Made by a program: the position numbers and the translations under genes
The notes under the pieces: model-generated
The model's database searches: none
Told to the model about the DNA's origin: nothing
What the model saw: the letters and a program-made list of their open reading frames with translations, nothing else
In this document: piece by piece, positions 7,901 through 14,902 of the stretch
How the letters are laid out: each line of letters starts with the position of its first letter
Position numbering within the stretch: position 1 is the stretch's first letter
Assembly (NCBI GenBank): GCA_001303665.1
Contig: LJUF01000081.1
Coordinates: forward strand, 1-14,902
Length of the DNA: 14,902 nt
Origin: Phycisphaerae bacterium SM23_33
Lineage (GTDB): Bacteria; Planctomycetota; Phycisphaerae; SM23-33
Direction of reading: 5' to 3'

Positions 7901-8963
7901 GGTGCGGCTGAACGCGCACGCCGACTATTATGCCCGGCCGGTGCTGCCGGCGCTGGCCGAGAAGTGGCTGCACCTGGCCGACCTGACCTTCACGCGGATG
8001 GATGAGGCGACCGCTGCCAAGACCGCGGTGGAAATCCGCATCTCGCCGCGGCAGGTGACGATCCCGGTGGGCATGCCGATTCACTTCCAGGCCACGGTCC
8101 TCAACGGCCTGGGTGAGCCCATGCAGGCGCCGGTCAAGTGGAGTTTGCCGGGGCTCAAGTACGCCGGGCGAGCGCCGGCCGAGGTCGACTCCGAGGGGCG
8201 ATTCAAGGCCTTCAGGCCCGACGATTACCTTGTTGTGGCTGAGGCGGCGGGAATCAAAGGCTCGGCCCCCATCACGGCGGGCGAGGTGTTCACCGCCGAC
8301 TTCAATCACTGCGGGGCCTTCGTGCCCGGCTGGTCCAGCCTGGACCTGTCCGACAGGCCGGGCAAGTGGCACCCGCCCGGCCGCGGGCACCAGCTCCTGA
8401 ATTCCCTGTGGCAGCACAGCGATTCCGTCAAATCCATCCTGCTGTGGGACCACGGCACGTTCTGGACCGACTGCTCCATCCAGGCCGACGTCTTCCTGAC
8501 GCCCCGCGGGCGCGGCGAGCCATTCCAGCTCGGCAAAGGCCAGAAGGTCGTGCACGGCCTGGTCATCCGGGCCGCCGGCAGGGACAACCACTACCGGCTG
8601 GAGGTCGAGCGCCGCGACGACGGCAGCGAGGCCCGCCTCATCAGGCGTCTTGCCGGCGCCGAGACGGTGCTGGCCAGGACCGACAGTCCGCCGGGGCTGG
8701 CGCCATTCGACTGGCAGGCCAACCCCATGTGCCCCGGCTGGCACGACCTGTCGCAACTGCACGCTGAGGAGAGGGGCCTGCACCTGTGGCGGATGGACCG
8801 CATGAAGCTCCAGGCCGTCGGGGCGACCCTGCGGGCCTGGATCAACGGCGGGGAGGTCTTCCCCGAGGGCGTCGAGGACGCCCAGCTCAAGGTCGGCTCG
8901 GCCGGCCTGTACGCGGGCAGCCGGGCGGTCTTCGACAACCTCCAGGTCCGCCCGGCGAAATGA
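4938..8963 (+). CDS. Secreted multi-domain hydrolase-like protein with C-terminal binding modules
   Basis: The 1341-aa exported protein starts at ATG 4938 behind AAGGAG (4924-4929, 8-bp spacing); an upstream in-frame extension to 4824 lacks such a site. Signal peptide about 1-23 (cut near SAAA/ES). Modules by rough residue: 25-175 DNRLRE/CBM96-like sandwich (IRFNLDKLP, WDVTPAVQAW); 181-373 fibronectin III-like (GQVFLTW, HFAVTSV, ENRQDFSPAN) with an extra insertion; 392-700 alpha/beta-hydrolase-like, with G562-E-S564-K-A566 at the elbow expected to hold a nucleophile; 716-853 beta domain (CDITPWRLQQF); 893-1021 a beta-sandwich resembling xylan-binding modules of the CBM36/60 kind (AGPYVIAVRAKA); 1031-1116 bacterial Ig-like; 1117-1341 concanavalin/DUF1080-like (VFTADFN to FDNLQV). 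It is the only copy here with Ser at the elbow and with the last three modules. A glycan-associated esterase or binding protein is inference. Confidence 0.88.
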   Translation: MKGAKILAVSVLLSWIGWGSAAAESLVTVRFGEQDTCQVAGVTSIEPGKDGPGGVIRFNLDKLPEAAQVRKALLRMWVHLEGRSGRDFGVSRWDDPAFDGFKVWQVGGAAEPLAVSFPSAFTSLACHEWDVTPAVQAWAAKPASNKGLKTDFPLPPVDLQPAWQRPYLQVTYVGPNPNHPVQPKDLKAFYRCGQVFLTWKQTPYDGAFFDSTYRVYMHAEPITAGNLHRAELLGEVHKNSQLNYRRSAYSRDGLGSYAGYQHLAAIQGVTKTKDMTGKMYWDAVMAKIPTRYNFVIEDAWPQKIEGGKWLEDAKVLGYGLRELKGPELSDDTGLFVYTVAKAGKAHFAVTSVIEGNENRQDFSPANALTEPVQMELATPRPILQVAFHRMDEGYPHQKHEMREYAYWGGPGAGLAIDPSTPFYFRINPPGEFVGYGGRRGEAWLTVEPWWSHGGATVVVDGVYLPPTRLAPFPPTRVPFSSGGWKAADEYYYGGRKGPAAGLAWGHRSRLTNFYGYHDRMNTGQDPRQATVRPFLENRALRELEFFFQEFPQASRDRVRATGESKALLLAIHHPDVFAHCSAAQEEIWTSKRQAHQWGMVGKRQWRLKNDVNENAWDYNDPVWYSKRFPEQAWPFISQCMSPNYARGDQTHWGDSGYPAFYLAMAAERRGGQWWWVDIGDAPNGQWMPIPRNQAYLAFTSVNFCEKPQQEWRKEPRGSLNGYLTWHAPEMPFKAAKTPAGKTPEKLALPLDMVDAPGRFEVAVRIGDHGLIQNGQCVPPTTARFGACDITPWRLQQFKVEKGRKYLWSNRKVATGQLLQAGVVEADQRGLLTIPGFFVDRDPTGNKLSVEPAGGEKLPEVDETAKVGELSYAEYVQACRNPVLFPRVRPPSTKFTIAEFTYVGRGNPDGSVSFRGGSFGQAYDTIVQIEKAGPYVIAVRAKAQFGAAWPLMSLGLGGKYGRRMETKLVDTTEYASYCWYAPLEAGKLRVRLNAHADYYARPVLPALAEKWLHLADLTFTRMDEATAAKTAVEIRISPRQVTIPVGMPIHFQATVLNGLGEPMQAPVKWSLPGLKYAGRAPAEVDSEGRFKAFRPDDYLVVAEAAGIKGSAPITAGEVFTADFNHCGAFVPGWSSLDLSDRPGKWHPPGRGHQLLNSLWQHSDSVKSILLWDHGTFWTDCSIQADVFLTPRGRGEPFQLGKGQKVVHGLVIRAAGRDNHYRLEVERRDDGSEARLIRRLAGAETVLARTDSPPGLAPFDWQANPMCPGWHDLSQLHAEERGLHLWRMDRMKLQAVGATLRAWINGGEVFPEGVEDAQLKVGSAGLYAGSRAVFDNLQVRPAK

Positions 8964-8970
8964 ACCCGCC

Positions 8971-9040
8971 GCCCGCCGCGCCGCCGGGGCGGGCCGGGCT
9001 CGGGCAATTCAGCCGGTCCGACACCGCCGACGGCGGGTTT
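8971..9040 (+). terminator. GC hairpins after the first paralogue, possible terminator
   Basis: Two inverted repeats follow the stop at 8963. One is a 7-bp stem GCCCGCC/GGCGGGC (8971-8977 with 8988-8994). The other is CCGCC/GGCGG (9024-9028 with 9032-9036) followed by GTTTAA. The second has a short T run, the first none. They could reduce read-through into the next gene, but chance pairing is common at this GC content. Confidence 0.28.
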
Positions 9041-9065
9041 AACCGCTATGACGGCCGGGCGGAGC

Positions 9066-9084
9066 GGCCGGTATGCATCCGGCC
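9066..9084. promoter_or_regulatory. Inverted repeat upstream of the second paralogue
   Basis: GGCCGG and CCGGCC (9066-9071 and 9079-9084) flank the 7-base centre TATGCAT, itself carrying an ATGCAT palindrome. The repeat ends 13 bp before the GGAAGGAA Shine-Dalgarno (9098-9105). It could be an operator or a leader hairpin; no family is recognised. Confidence 0.3.
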
Positions 9085-9114
9085 CGGGGCGCACTGCGGA
9101 AGGAAGCGTTAGAA

Positions 9115-11289
9115 ATGAAAAGGCTGACCGCGGGAACGATCCTGGCGATGTTCCTCACTGCGGGCGCGGCGCAGGCGGCGGTGGTGGTCGAGCGCTGGGG
9201 CATCTCAGGGCATCTCCAGCATCCCAACACGCTGCTGTACGAGCTGGCGGGCGAGGCCGGCACGGTGATGCGCTTTGACCTGTCAGCGTTGCCGAAGGGG
9301 ACGAAGGTCTACCGGGCGCGGCTGTTCTTCTTCCGCGGCGGGCGCTACGGCTCGGCGTTCGAGGTCGTGCCGGTCCGGCGCGAGGGCGGGAGCAAGGACG
9401 CCCCGTTGAAGGCAGCCGGCCGGCCGCTGGCCCTGGCGGCTCCTTACTATCGCTGGTTCGACGCCACCGAGGTGGTCCGTGGCTGGGCGGGGGCGGGCCA
9501 GAGGCAGGGCCTGCTGCTGCTGCGCAAGGCCCCGGCCTTCACCGAAGGCCAGACGTACCTGGAGATCGCCTACGAAGGGCAACTCGAATCTCCGCCCAAG
9601 CAGGTCAGCCAGGTGAAGGCCTTCTGCCGCGCCGGCCAGGTGTTCATTACCTTCCGGGAGATCGAGGACTACGACACGGCCAAGGACAAGATGACCTGGG
9701 GCGAGCTGGCCGGACGCTTCCAGGGGCTGGACTACGGAGGCCCCGTCCCACGTGACGAGCCGCGCGAGGTCCGCTACCGCGTGTACACGCACGACAAGCC
9801 CATCACGGCGGCGACGATCGGGCAGTCGGAGTTGCTGGCCGAGGTGGTGCCCGGCTCGGGGTACAACACCCGCCGGGTGCCGGCGGGTGACTTCAGCCAC
9901 CAGCGCCCAAAGGCGGTGGCCATGCGCCTGGCCGTGGAGGCCGAAAAGCCTCTGCCGGCGGGGACGGGCCTGTACGTGCACACGGTCGGCCGCCACGGCC
10001 AACGGCACTACGCCGTCGTCAGCGCCGTCAACGGGGTGGAGAACACGGTGGACATCTCGCCGGCCAACGTGGTCGGTCCTATCCAGCAGCGGCCGGCGGC
10101 GCCCGAGCCGGTGCTCCAGATGGACAACACCACCGAGGTACGTGGCGGCACGTATCACGAGCAGTGGTATTCGTTCTGGGCGGCGGAGCCGCTGGCTCCG
10201 CGGCCGCTGCGGTACGACCTGGCGGTGGGGTCCTGCCCGGACACGATGGCCCGGCCGGCGCCGCTTCACGTCACCCGCGGACACACCTGGGGCGACGGCC
10301 CGGAGATGCCCGGCCCCGGCCCCCGGCACGAGGTGGTCATGAGCCACAGTGCCGAGGGGCCCTACAACGGCATCTGGACCGGCGTCAACGACGCCGAGTT
10401 CACGCTGAAGGGCATCGAGCAGGGCCGCTGGCAGCCCTTCGTCCAGCGCCGCCAGGAGGCCCTGATCCGCTGGATACAGGCCAACTGGCCGATCGACCCG
10501 CAGCGGATCTCGTCGGGCGTCGGGGCCTGGGGCCTGTGGGAGCTGCGCCGGGGCGAGCTGTACGCGTGCATCAACGGTTGGGGCATGCCCGAGGTCACCA
10601 AGGGCTTCCAGTTGTGGCATTGGTCCCAGGCGGTGTGGGGCACCCCCGAGGTGTACAAGGACAAGCCCGACCAGGAGAACCCCTGGGTGCTTCAGGACTA
10701 CAGCCGCTTCGTGCTGGCCAACCCCGAGACGGAGCTGCCGTACTTCAACATCCACACCGGCTGGGGCATGCACAGCACGGAGATGGGCTGGCCCCCGTGG
10801 CCGCGGTTCATCCGGGCGATGATCGAAACCAAACGGGCCTTCTGCATGCACTCCCGTGCCGTGGAGGCGGCCATGCAGAAGGGCCTCATCAGCATCCGGC
10901 GCGACCAGTCGCTACCGGCCTTCGGCAACTGCTCGCTGGACGACAATATCGGCGACGGCGAGCTGGGCTCCGGCCGGGCCTTCGGCCAGGTCAACGGCCA
11001 CCTGGTGTGGGAAAGCGCCACGATCGTGGACGAGCCCGGCGTGTACGCCATCACCGTGTATCTGTGGGACACGGCGCCGCTGCCGGAGTGCACCGTGGAT
11101 CTGACCCCGCGCCGGTGCCGGCGATTCACGGCCAAGCCCGGCGAGAAGTTCCTCTGGCGCAACACCACCGCCGCCGACGGCAAGGTGGTCCAGAGCGGCG
11201 AGGCCCCAGCCGACAAGCTGGGCCTGGTGACCCTCCCCAAGCTCAAGGTGACCAAGGCCAAGCACCGGATCTGGATCAGCCGCAAGTAG
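9115..11289 (+). CDS. Secreted pseudo-hydrolase paralogue, second copy
   Basis: The 724-aa exported protein starts at ATG 9115 behind GGAAGGAA (9098-9105). Signal peptide 1-21 (cut near AQA/A). Residues 23-159 form a DNRLRE/CBM96-like sandwich with RFDLSALP from Arg53 and WFDATEVVRGW from Trp114. Residues 161-324 are fibronectin III-like (GQVFITF, YRVYTHDKPIT, HYAVVS, ENTVDISPAN). Residues about 339-616 are alpha/beta-hydrolase-like: the NWPIDPQRI lead-in to the nucleophile elbow is kept, but the elbow reads G468-V-G470-A-W472, with Gly where Ser is expected. The C-terminal beta domain (about 616-724) carries VNGHLVW, CTVDLTPRRC and EKFLWRN. A binding or structural role is therefore likelier than hydrolysis, unless another residue serves. 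It closely matches the fourth copy and lies 38 bp ahead of the third. Confidence 0.88.
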   Translation: MKRLTAGTILAMFLTAGAAQAAVVVERWGISGHLQHPNTLLYELAGEAGTVMRFDLSALPKGTKVYRARLFFFRGGRYGSAFEVVPVRREGGSKDAPLKAAGRPLALAAPYYRWFDATEVVRGWAGAGQRQGLLLLRKAPAFTEGQTYLEIAYEGQLESPPKQVSQVKAFCRAGQVFITFREIEDYDTAKDKMTWGELAGRFQGLDYGGPVPRDEPREVRYRVYTHDKPITAATIGQSELLAEVVPGSGYNTRRVPAGDFSHQRPKAVAMRLAVEAEKPLPAGTGLYVHTVGRHGQRHYAVVSAVNGVENTVDISPANVVGPIQQRPAAPEPVLQMDNTTEVRGGTYHEQWYSFWAAEPLAPRPLRYDLAVGSCPDTMARPAPLHVTRGHTWGDGPEMPGPGPRHEVVMSHSAEGPYNGIWTGVNDAEFTLKGIEQGRWQPFVQRRQEALIRWIQANWPIDPQRISSGVGAWGLWELRRGELYACINGWGMPEVTKGFQLWHWSQAVWGTPEVYKDKPDQENPWVLQDYSRFVLANPETELPYFNIHTGWGMHSTEMGWPPWPRFIRAMIETKRAFCMHSRAVEAAMQKGLISIRRDQSLPAFGNCSLDDNIGDGELGSGRAFGQVNGHLVWESATIVDEPGVYAITVYLWDTAPLPECTVDLTPRRCRRFTAKPGEKFLWRNTTAADGKVVQSGEAPADKLGLVTLPKLKVTKAKHRIWISRK

Positions 11290-11327
11290 CCTCGGGCCGC
11301 CGCCCGGCCTCTGGCGGAGCCGGCGAG

Positions 11328-13598
11328 ATGAGAGGAAAAATCGGGCCCTTGACGTTGCGCTTGGCGGCTGCACTGGCCCTGGCTGCCCTGCCGGTCGCGC
11401 CGGGCGAGGCCCGGGCCCAAATGGTCGTCCAGCGCTGGGCCGTCGGGCAGCAGGCCGCGCATCCGGGCACCATCCAGGTACTCGACCCCGGCGGGGGCGC
11501 CCCCGTCATCAACGTCGATCTCCAGGTGCTGGGGAGAAACACGCGGATTCACCGTGCGCTGCTGTTTGTGAATCGCCGGCAACTCGACCCGGCCGACCCG
11601 GAGGCGATGCTGGACAACGAGGTCTTCCCGATCCTGACCCCGGGGGAGGCCCTGAAGCTCACCGAGCGGCCGCTCGCCGTGGCGCCGCCCCGGCTGGACT
11701 GCTTCGACGCCACCGAAATCGTCCAAGGGTGGGTCCGCGACCCGAAGACCAATCACGGGCTGCTGGTCGAGCACCTGCCCGGCTGGGTGGCCGAAGACAC
11801 GCACCTGGAAATCGCCTATGCTGGCAGGCCGATCCGGGTGCCCCGCCAGGCGGCGGGGCTCAAGGTACGCCACTCCGCCGGCCAGACGTTCATCACCTGG
11901 GCCGAGATCGACCCGCTCGTCGCCGCCGAGAAGGTCACCTGGGGCCAGATCAAGGAGAAGCTCGCCCAGGCCGGCGGGGCCTTCCACTACCACATCTACA
12001 CCCACACCCAGCCGATCGACGAGAAGACAATCGCCTCGGCGGAGCTGCTGGCCCGCGTGGGCCCGCTGTCGGGCTACAACACCAGCGGGCGGAACGTGGA
12101 GTACCTCACGGGCCAGGCCATGATCAAGCCCGACCGCATGGGTGAGCTCACCGAGAACCACAATCAGCTCGTCAACGCCTGGGACATGGACCACCCGCGG
12201 ATGGACCGCTGCCCCGTTCAGCGGCTGGTGATCTTCGAGCGGGCCGGCCCGCTGCCGGTCGGCACGGGCCTGTACGTGCACAGCCCGCCGCGCCCCGGCC
12301 GGCGGTACTACGCGGTGGTCTCCTGCCTGGAAGGCACCGAGAACACCGTGGATTTTTCGCCGGCCAATAGCCTGACCGAGCCGGTGGACGAGACCGCCGG
12401 CCCCGGCGAGCCCGTGTGCCAGGGCGAGGGGCTGCACGGGCCGTTCTTCGACTACCCCGGCAGCCGGAAGGTCTACGTGCAGTGGTGCGCCCCGCCGCTG
12501 TCCCCCCGGCCGAACATGTACTTCAACTGGTCCGTGCTCGTCCCGCCGAAGGTCAAGGACGGCGCCCCGGTGGAGCTGTACTTTCACCCGGCCGACCACT
12601 CCCACGCCCAGCCGGCGCGGAAGCTGCTGGCCGACAGCATACAGATCGCCGCGCAGGACTATCCTTTCAGCGGCTGGTACGGCTTCAACGAGTTCGCCGG
12701 CACGCTGCGGAACCCGCGCGAGGGCTACGTCCGCGACCACACCCAGAAGCGGATCGCGGCCTTCCTGGACTGGGCCGTCAGCAAGTTCCCCATCGACCCC
12801 GAGCGCGTGCTGGCCGTGGGCTGGGACGGGGCCGCCCTGACGGCGCTGCATCAGCCGCAGCGCTTCGCCTGCGTCCTGATCGAAGGCTTCCAGGCCCAGG
12901 TGCTGGAGGCCCAGGCGGCGGGGAAGTTCGCCTCCGCCTGGGGGCCCAGGAGCCCGCACGTCCGCGACGAGCGCGACCGCCCCGCCTGGAGCTGGGCCGA
13001 GCTGGACAAGCTCGTCCTGGAAAGCGCCAAGGACCCGCTGCCGCTGTTCGTGTGCCAGGGATACAGTTGGGGGCGGGCCTCCAGCGCCTGGGGAAAAGGC
13101 CAGGGGCGGTTCTACCAGGCGGCGCTGAAGGCCCGCCAGCCCATCCAGGCCGACTGGACCTGGGCCGGCGGCAGGCTGGCGGCCCCCGACAAGTACACCG
13201 GCCTGTGGCGCGGGCTGGACCTGACCCGGCGAACGCCCATCGCCGCGCTGACCAACTCCTCGCTGGACTCGGACGAGGAATCCAACGGCCAGATGAACAT
13301 GGCCTATTCCTGGAAGGACGTGACCGACCAGCCGCAGGAGTTCGCCATGACCCTGGTCAACGGCTCCGGGGACGCGCGGGTGGATTTCACTCCCCGGCGG
13401 CTGTGGAAGTTCAAGGTCGCCGCGGGCGAGGAGCTGTTGTGGGAGATTCGCAATATTCCGGTTGGGCAGCGGGGCGCCAGCACGCTGCCGGCCCGCAGCG
13501 GCCGGGCCAGGGCCGACGCCAACGGCCTGCTCACGCTGCGGGGGCTGAGCATCCCCGCCCATACGGGGCTGGTCATACGCCTGACCCGCCCCAGGTAA
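11328..13598 (+). CDS. Secreted pseudo-hydrolase paralogue, third copy
   Basis: The 756-aa exported protein starts at ATG 11328 with GGCGGAG (11313-11319) 8 bp before it. Signal peptide about 1-30 (cut near ARA/Q). It is the most divergent of the three shorter copies. The DNRLRE-like module (32-166) reads INVDLQVLG where the others have RFDL, but keeps CFDATEIVQGW. The fibronectin III-like module (170-356) keeps GQTFITW, YYAVVS and ENTVDFSPAN. The hydrolase-like domain (372-643) has the lead-in FPIDPERVLAV and an elbow G498-W-D500-G-A502, with Asp in the Ser position. The C-terminal domain (643-756) keeps VDFTPRRLWKF and ELLWE. Asp as nucleophile exists in haloalkane dehalogenases and epoxide hydrolases of the same fold, but I see no further support for such chemistry here. 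Substrate unknown. Confidence 0.87.
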   Translation: MRGKIGPLTLRLAAALALAALPVAPGEARAQMVVQRWAVGQQAAHPGTIQVLDPGGGAPVINVDLQVLGRNTRIHRALLFVNRRQLDPADPEAMLDNEVFPILTPGEALKLTERPLAVAPPRLDCFDATEIVQGWVRDPKTNHGLLVEHLPGWVAEDTHLEIAYAGRPIRVPRQAAGLKVRHSAGQTFITWAEIDPLVAAEKVTWGQIKEKLAQAGGAFHYHIYTHTQPIDEKTIASAELLARVGPLSGYNTSGRNVEYLTGQAMIKPDRMGELTENHNQLVNAWDMDHPRMDRCPVQRLVIFERAGPLPVGTGLYVHSPPRPGRRYYAVVSCLEGTENTVDFSPANSLTEPVDETAGPGEPVCQGEGLHGPFFDYPGSRKVYVQWCAPPLSPRPNMYFNWSVLVPPKVKDGAPVELYFHPADHSHAQPARKLLADSIQIAAQDYPFSGWYGFNEFAGTLRNPREGYVRDHTQKRIAAFLDWAVSKFPIDPERVLAVGWDGAALTALHQPQRFACVLIEGFQAQVLEAQAAGKFASAWGPRSPHVRDERDRPAWSWAELDKLVLESAKDPLPLFVCQGYSWGRASSAWGKGQGRFYQAALKARQPIQADWTWAGGRLAAPDKYTGLWRGLDLTRRTPIAALTNSSLDSDEESNGQMNMAYSWKDVTDQPQEFAMTLVNGSGDARVDFTPRRLWKFKVAAGEELLWEIRNIPVGQRGASTLPARSGRARADANGLLTLRGLSIPAHTGLVIRLTRPR

Positions 13599-13620
13599 CG
13601 ACGGCCCGGACTCCGATGCC

Positions 13621-14902
13621 GTGAACAGGCTTTGCCGGATGACAGGTTGGCTTTTGGCGGGGGCCGCGCTGGCGGCCGGCGGGGTGCGTCCGGCCGGGGC
13701 GGTCGTGGTCACCGAGCGCTGGGGGATTTCGCGCCCCGCCGCCGGCGAGTCCTCGAGGCCGGCGGCCCCGTGCATTCAGCATCCCGATACGCTGGTTTAC
13801 GAGCTCCTGCCGGGGGAGGCGGGCCTGCTGATGCGCTTCGACCTGTCCGCCTTGCCCGACAAGGTCAAAATCTACCGGGCACGATTGTTCTTCCCGCCCC
13901 GGGAAGCTTACGGGCCGGGCTACGACGTCGCTGCCGCCCATCGCCTCGGCGACGGCCAGCTCAGGCCGGCCGGCCGGCTGAAGCTTATCGAGCCCCACTG
14001 CCTGTGGTTGGACGCCACCGCCCCCGTGGCCGCCGCCCTCACCGGGCCGGAAAAGCTCGCCCTCTTTCTCATCCGCGAGGCCCCGGCCTTCGACAAAAGC
14101 GCCGCCTTCCTGGAGGTCGCCTACGAGGGCCGACTGAAGACCCGGCTCAAGCAGGTCGGCGACGTGAAGGCCTTCTGCCGCGGCGGCCAGGTGTTCATCA
14201 CCTTCGGGGAGATCGAGGACCTGGCCAGCGGGCGGCAGGACCTGCCCTGGGGGGAGTTCGCCGAGCGGGTGGCCGGCTGGTCCGTCCAAGGCCCCATCAG
14301 CGACGACCGCCGGCGCGAGCTGCGCTACCGCGTGTATCGCCACGACCGGCGGATCACACCTGCCAACATCGGCCAGGCCGAACTGCTGGGGGAGGTGCCC
14401 GGCGGGACCGGCTACAACACCCGGCTGGTGCCGCCCAAGGGGGAATGGGAAAAGAAAAAGCCCCCGGTCCTGCGGCTGGCGGTGGAGCCGGGAAAGCCCC
14501 TGCCCCCGGGCGTGGGCCTGTACGTTCAGCTCGCCCCAGCCGGTGCTCCAGCGCGAGATCGTCGAAGACCTCAAGGACACCAAGTACGTTCAGCAGTGGT
14601 ACTCGCTGTGGGCCGATCAGCCGCTGGCCCCCCGGCCGATGCGGTATGACCTGACCGTCGAGTTCTGCCCGCAGTTGTTGTCCGACTCCGCCCCGCTGAC
14701 GGTCACCCGCGGCCACGCCTGGGGCCTGAACCCCGAGCCGGGCCGGCCGTCGAGGCTCGAGGGAATCCGCCTCAGCCACAGCGAGGATCAGCCCAACTCC
14801 TTCTGGATGGGCATCAACGACGCCTACGGCACGCTCAAGGGCATCGAGCAGGGCCGCTGGCAGCCGTTTGTCCAGCGCCGCCAGGAATACCTCATCGGCT
14901 GG
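13621..14902 (+). pseudogene. Fourth paralogue, frameshifted by an internal deletion and cut by the window edge
   Basis: The start is GTG 13621 (MNRLCRMTG, giving a charged N-terminus before the hydrophobic core); ATG 13639 is possible. The signal peptide is followed by a DNRLRE-like module (MRFDLSALP, WLDATAPV) and a fibronectin III-like module (GQVFITF, YRVYRHDRRIT, GYNTRLVP) that match the second copy closely. After GVGLYVQ (about 14529) this frame loses similarity and stops at 14647-14649. Family similarity resumes in another frame at SPQPVLQ (about 14531-14551) and stays open to the edge with YVQQWYSLWADQPLAPRP and KGIEQGRWQPFVQRRQ. Against the second copy, 10 bp here replace 126 bp, a net loss of 116 bp that removes the (H/Y)(F/Y)AV(V/T)S and (V/I)(D)xSPAN strands conserved in the other three. 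Pseudogene decay, a two-gene split or an assembly error are all possible. Confidence 0.72.

Noticed and set aside
5187..8783. Long antisense open frame of about 1200 codons under the first paralogue
   Set aside because: It has no ribosome site, its composition is dominated by Val, Gly, Arg, His, Leu and Pro as expected for the complement of GC-rich codons, and the plus-strand protein has a signal peptide and recognisable domains.
12819..12833. Reading the third paralogue as a haloalkane dehalogenase or epoxide hydrolase because of Asp500 in the elbow
   Set aside because: None of the surrounding motifs of those families could be seen, and the neighbouring copies have Gly or Ser at this place, so loss of the serine is the simpler reading.
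10698..13775. Long antisense open frame of about 1000 codons under the second to fourth paralogues
   Set aside because: It crosses gene boundaries of three well-supported plus-strand genes and shows the same low-complexity GC-driven composition with no family motif.

Overview
The window is about 15 kb of very GC-rich bacterial chromosome. Inference: it comes from a planctomycete or close relative. The reasons are the high GC, a heptamer array of the GGATTAC type (read on the minus strand), a chain of large secreted beta-sandwich/hydrolase-like paralogues, and a compact pyrF-kinase operon. No rRNA, CRISPR array, integrase or transposase was seen, and no tRNA could be supported.

Layout. Positions 1-313 carry no supported gene but hold a degenerate 7-bp tandem array (147-265). 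Minus-strand housekeeping genes follow and are read right to left as one likely operon: pyrF (orotidine-5'-phosphate decarboxylase, 3135-2203), a small kinase-fold protein (2167-1331) and a zinc alcohol dehydrogenase (1318-314). Diverging from pyrF is prfB (release factor 2, 3236-4304), which uses the classic CTT TGA C programmed +1 frameshift and appears to lack 14 residues of a conserved RF2 segment. A small predicted membrane protein with a His pair (4670-4347) converges on prfB across a 16-bp palindrome.

From 4938 to the right edge, on the plus strand, lies a cluster of four paralogous exported proteins of 1341, 724 and 756 aa plus one broken or truncated copy. They share a signal peptide, a DNRLRE/CBM96-like beta-sandwich, a fibronectin III-like module with a GQ(V/T)F(I/L)T(F/W) motif, an alpha/beta-hydrolase-like domain and a C-terminal beta domain. 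The position expected to hold the nucleophile serine is Ser, Gly and Asp in the three complete copies, so most of the family may be non-catalytic. The first copy also carries a C-terminal tail of carbohydrate-binding-like, Ig-like and concanavalin-like modules. The fourth copy has a net deletion of about 116 bp with a frameshift. Short gaps (38 and 22 bp) put copies 2 to 4 in one transcription unit; copy 1 has its own candidate promoter. A role in binding or processing extracellular glycans is plausible from the modules, but no substrate can be read from the sequence.
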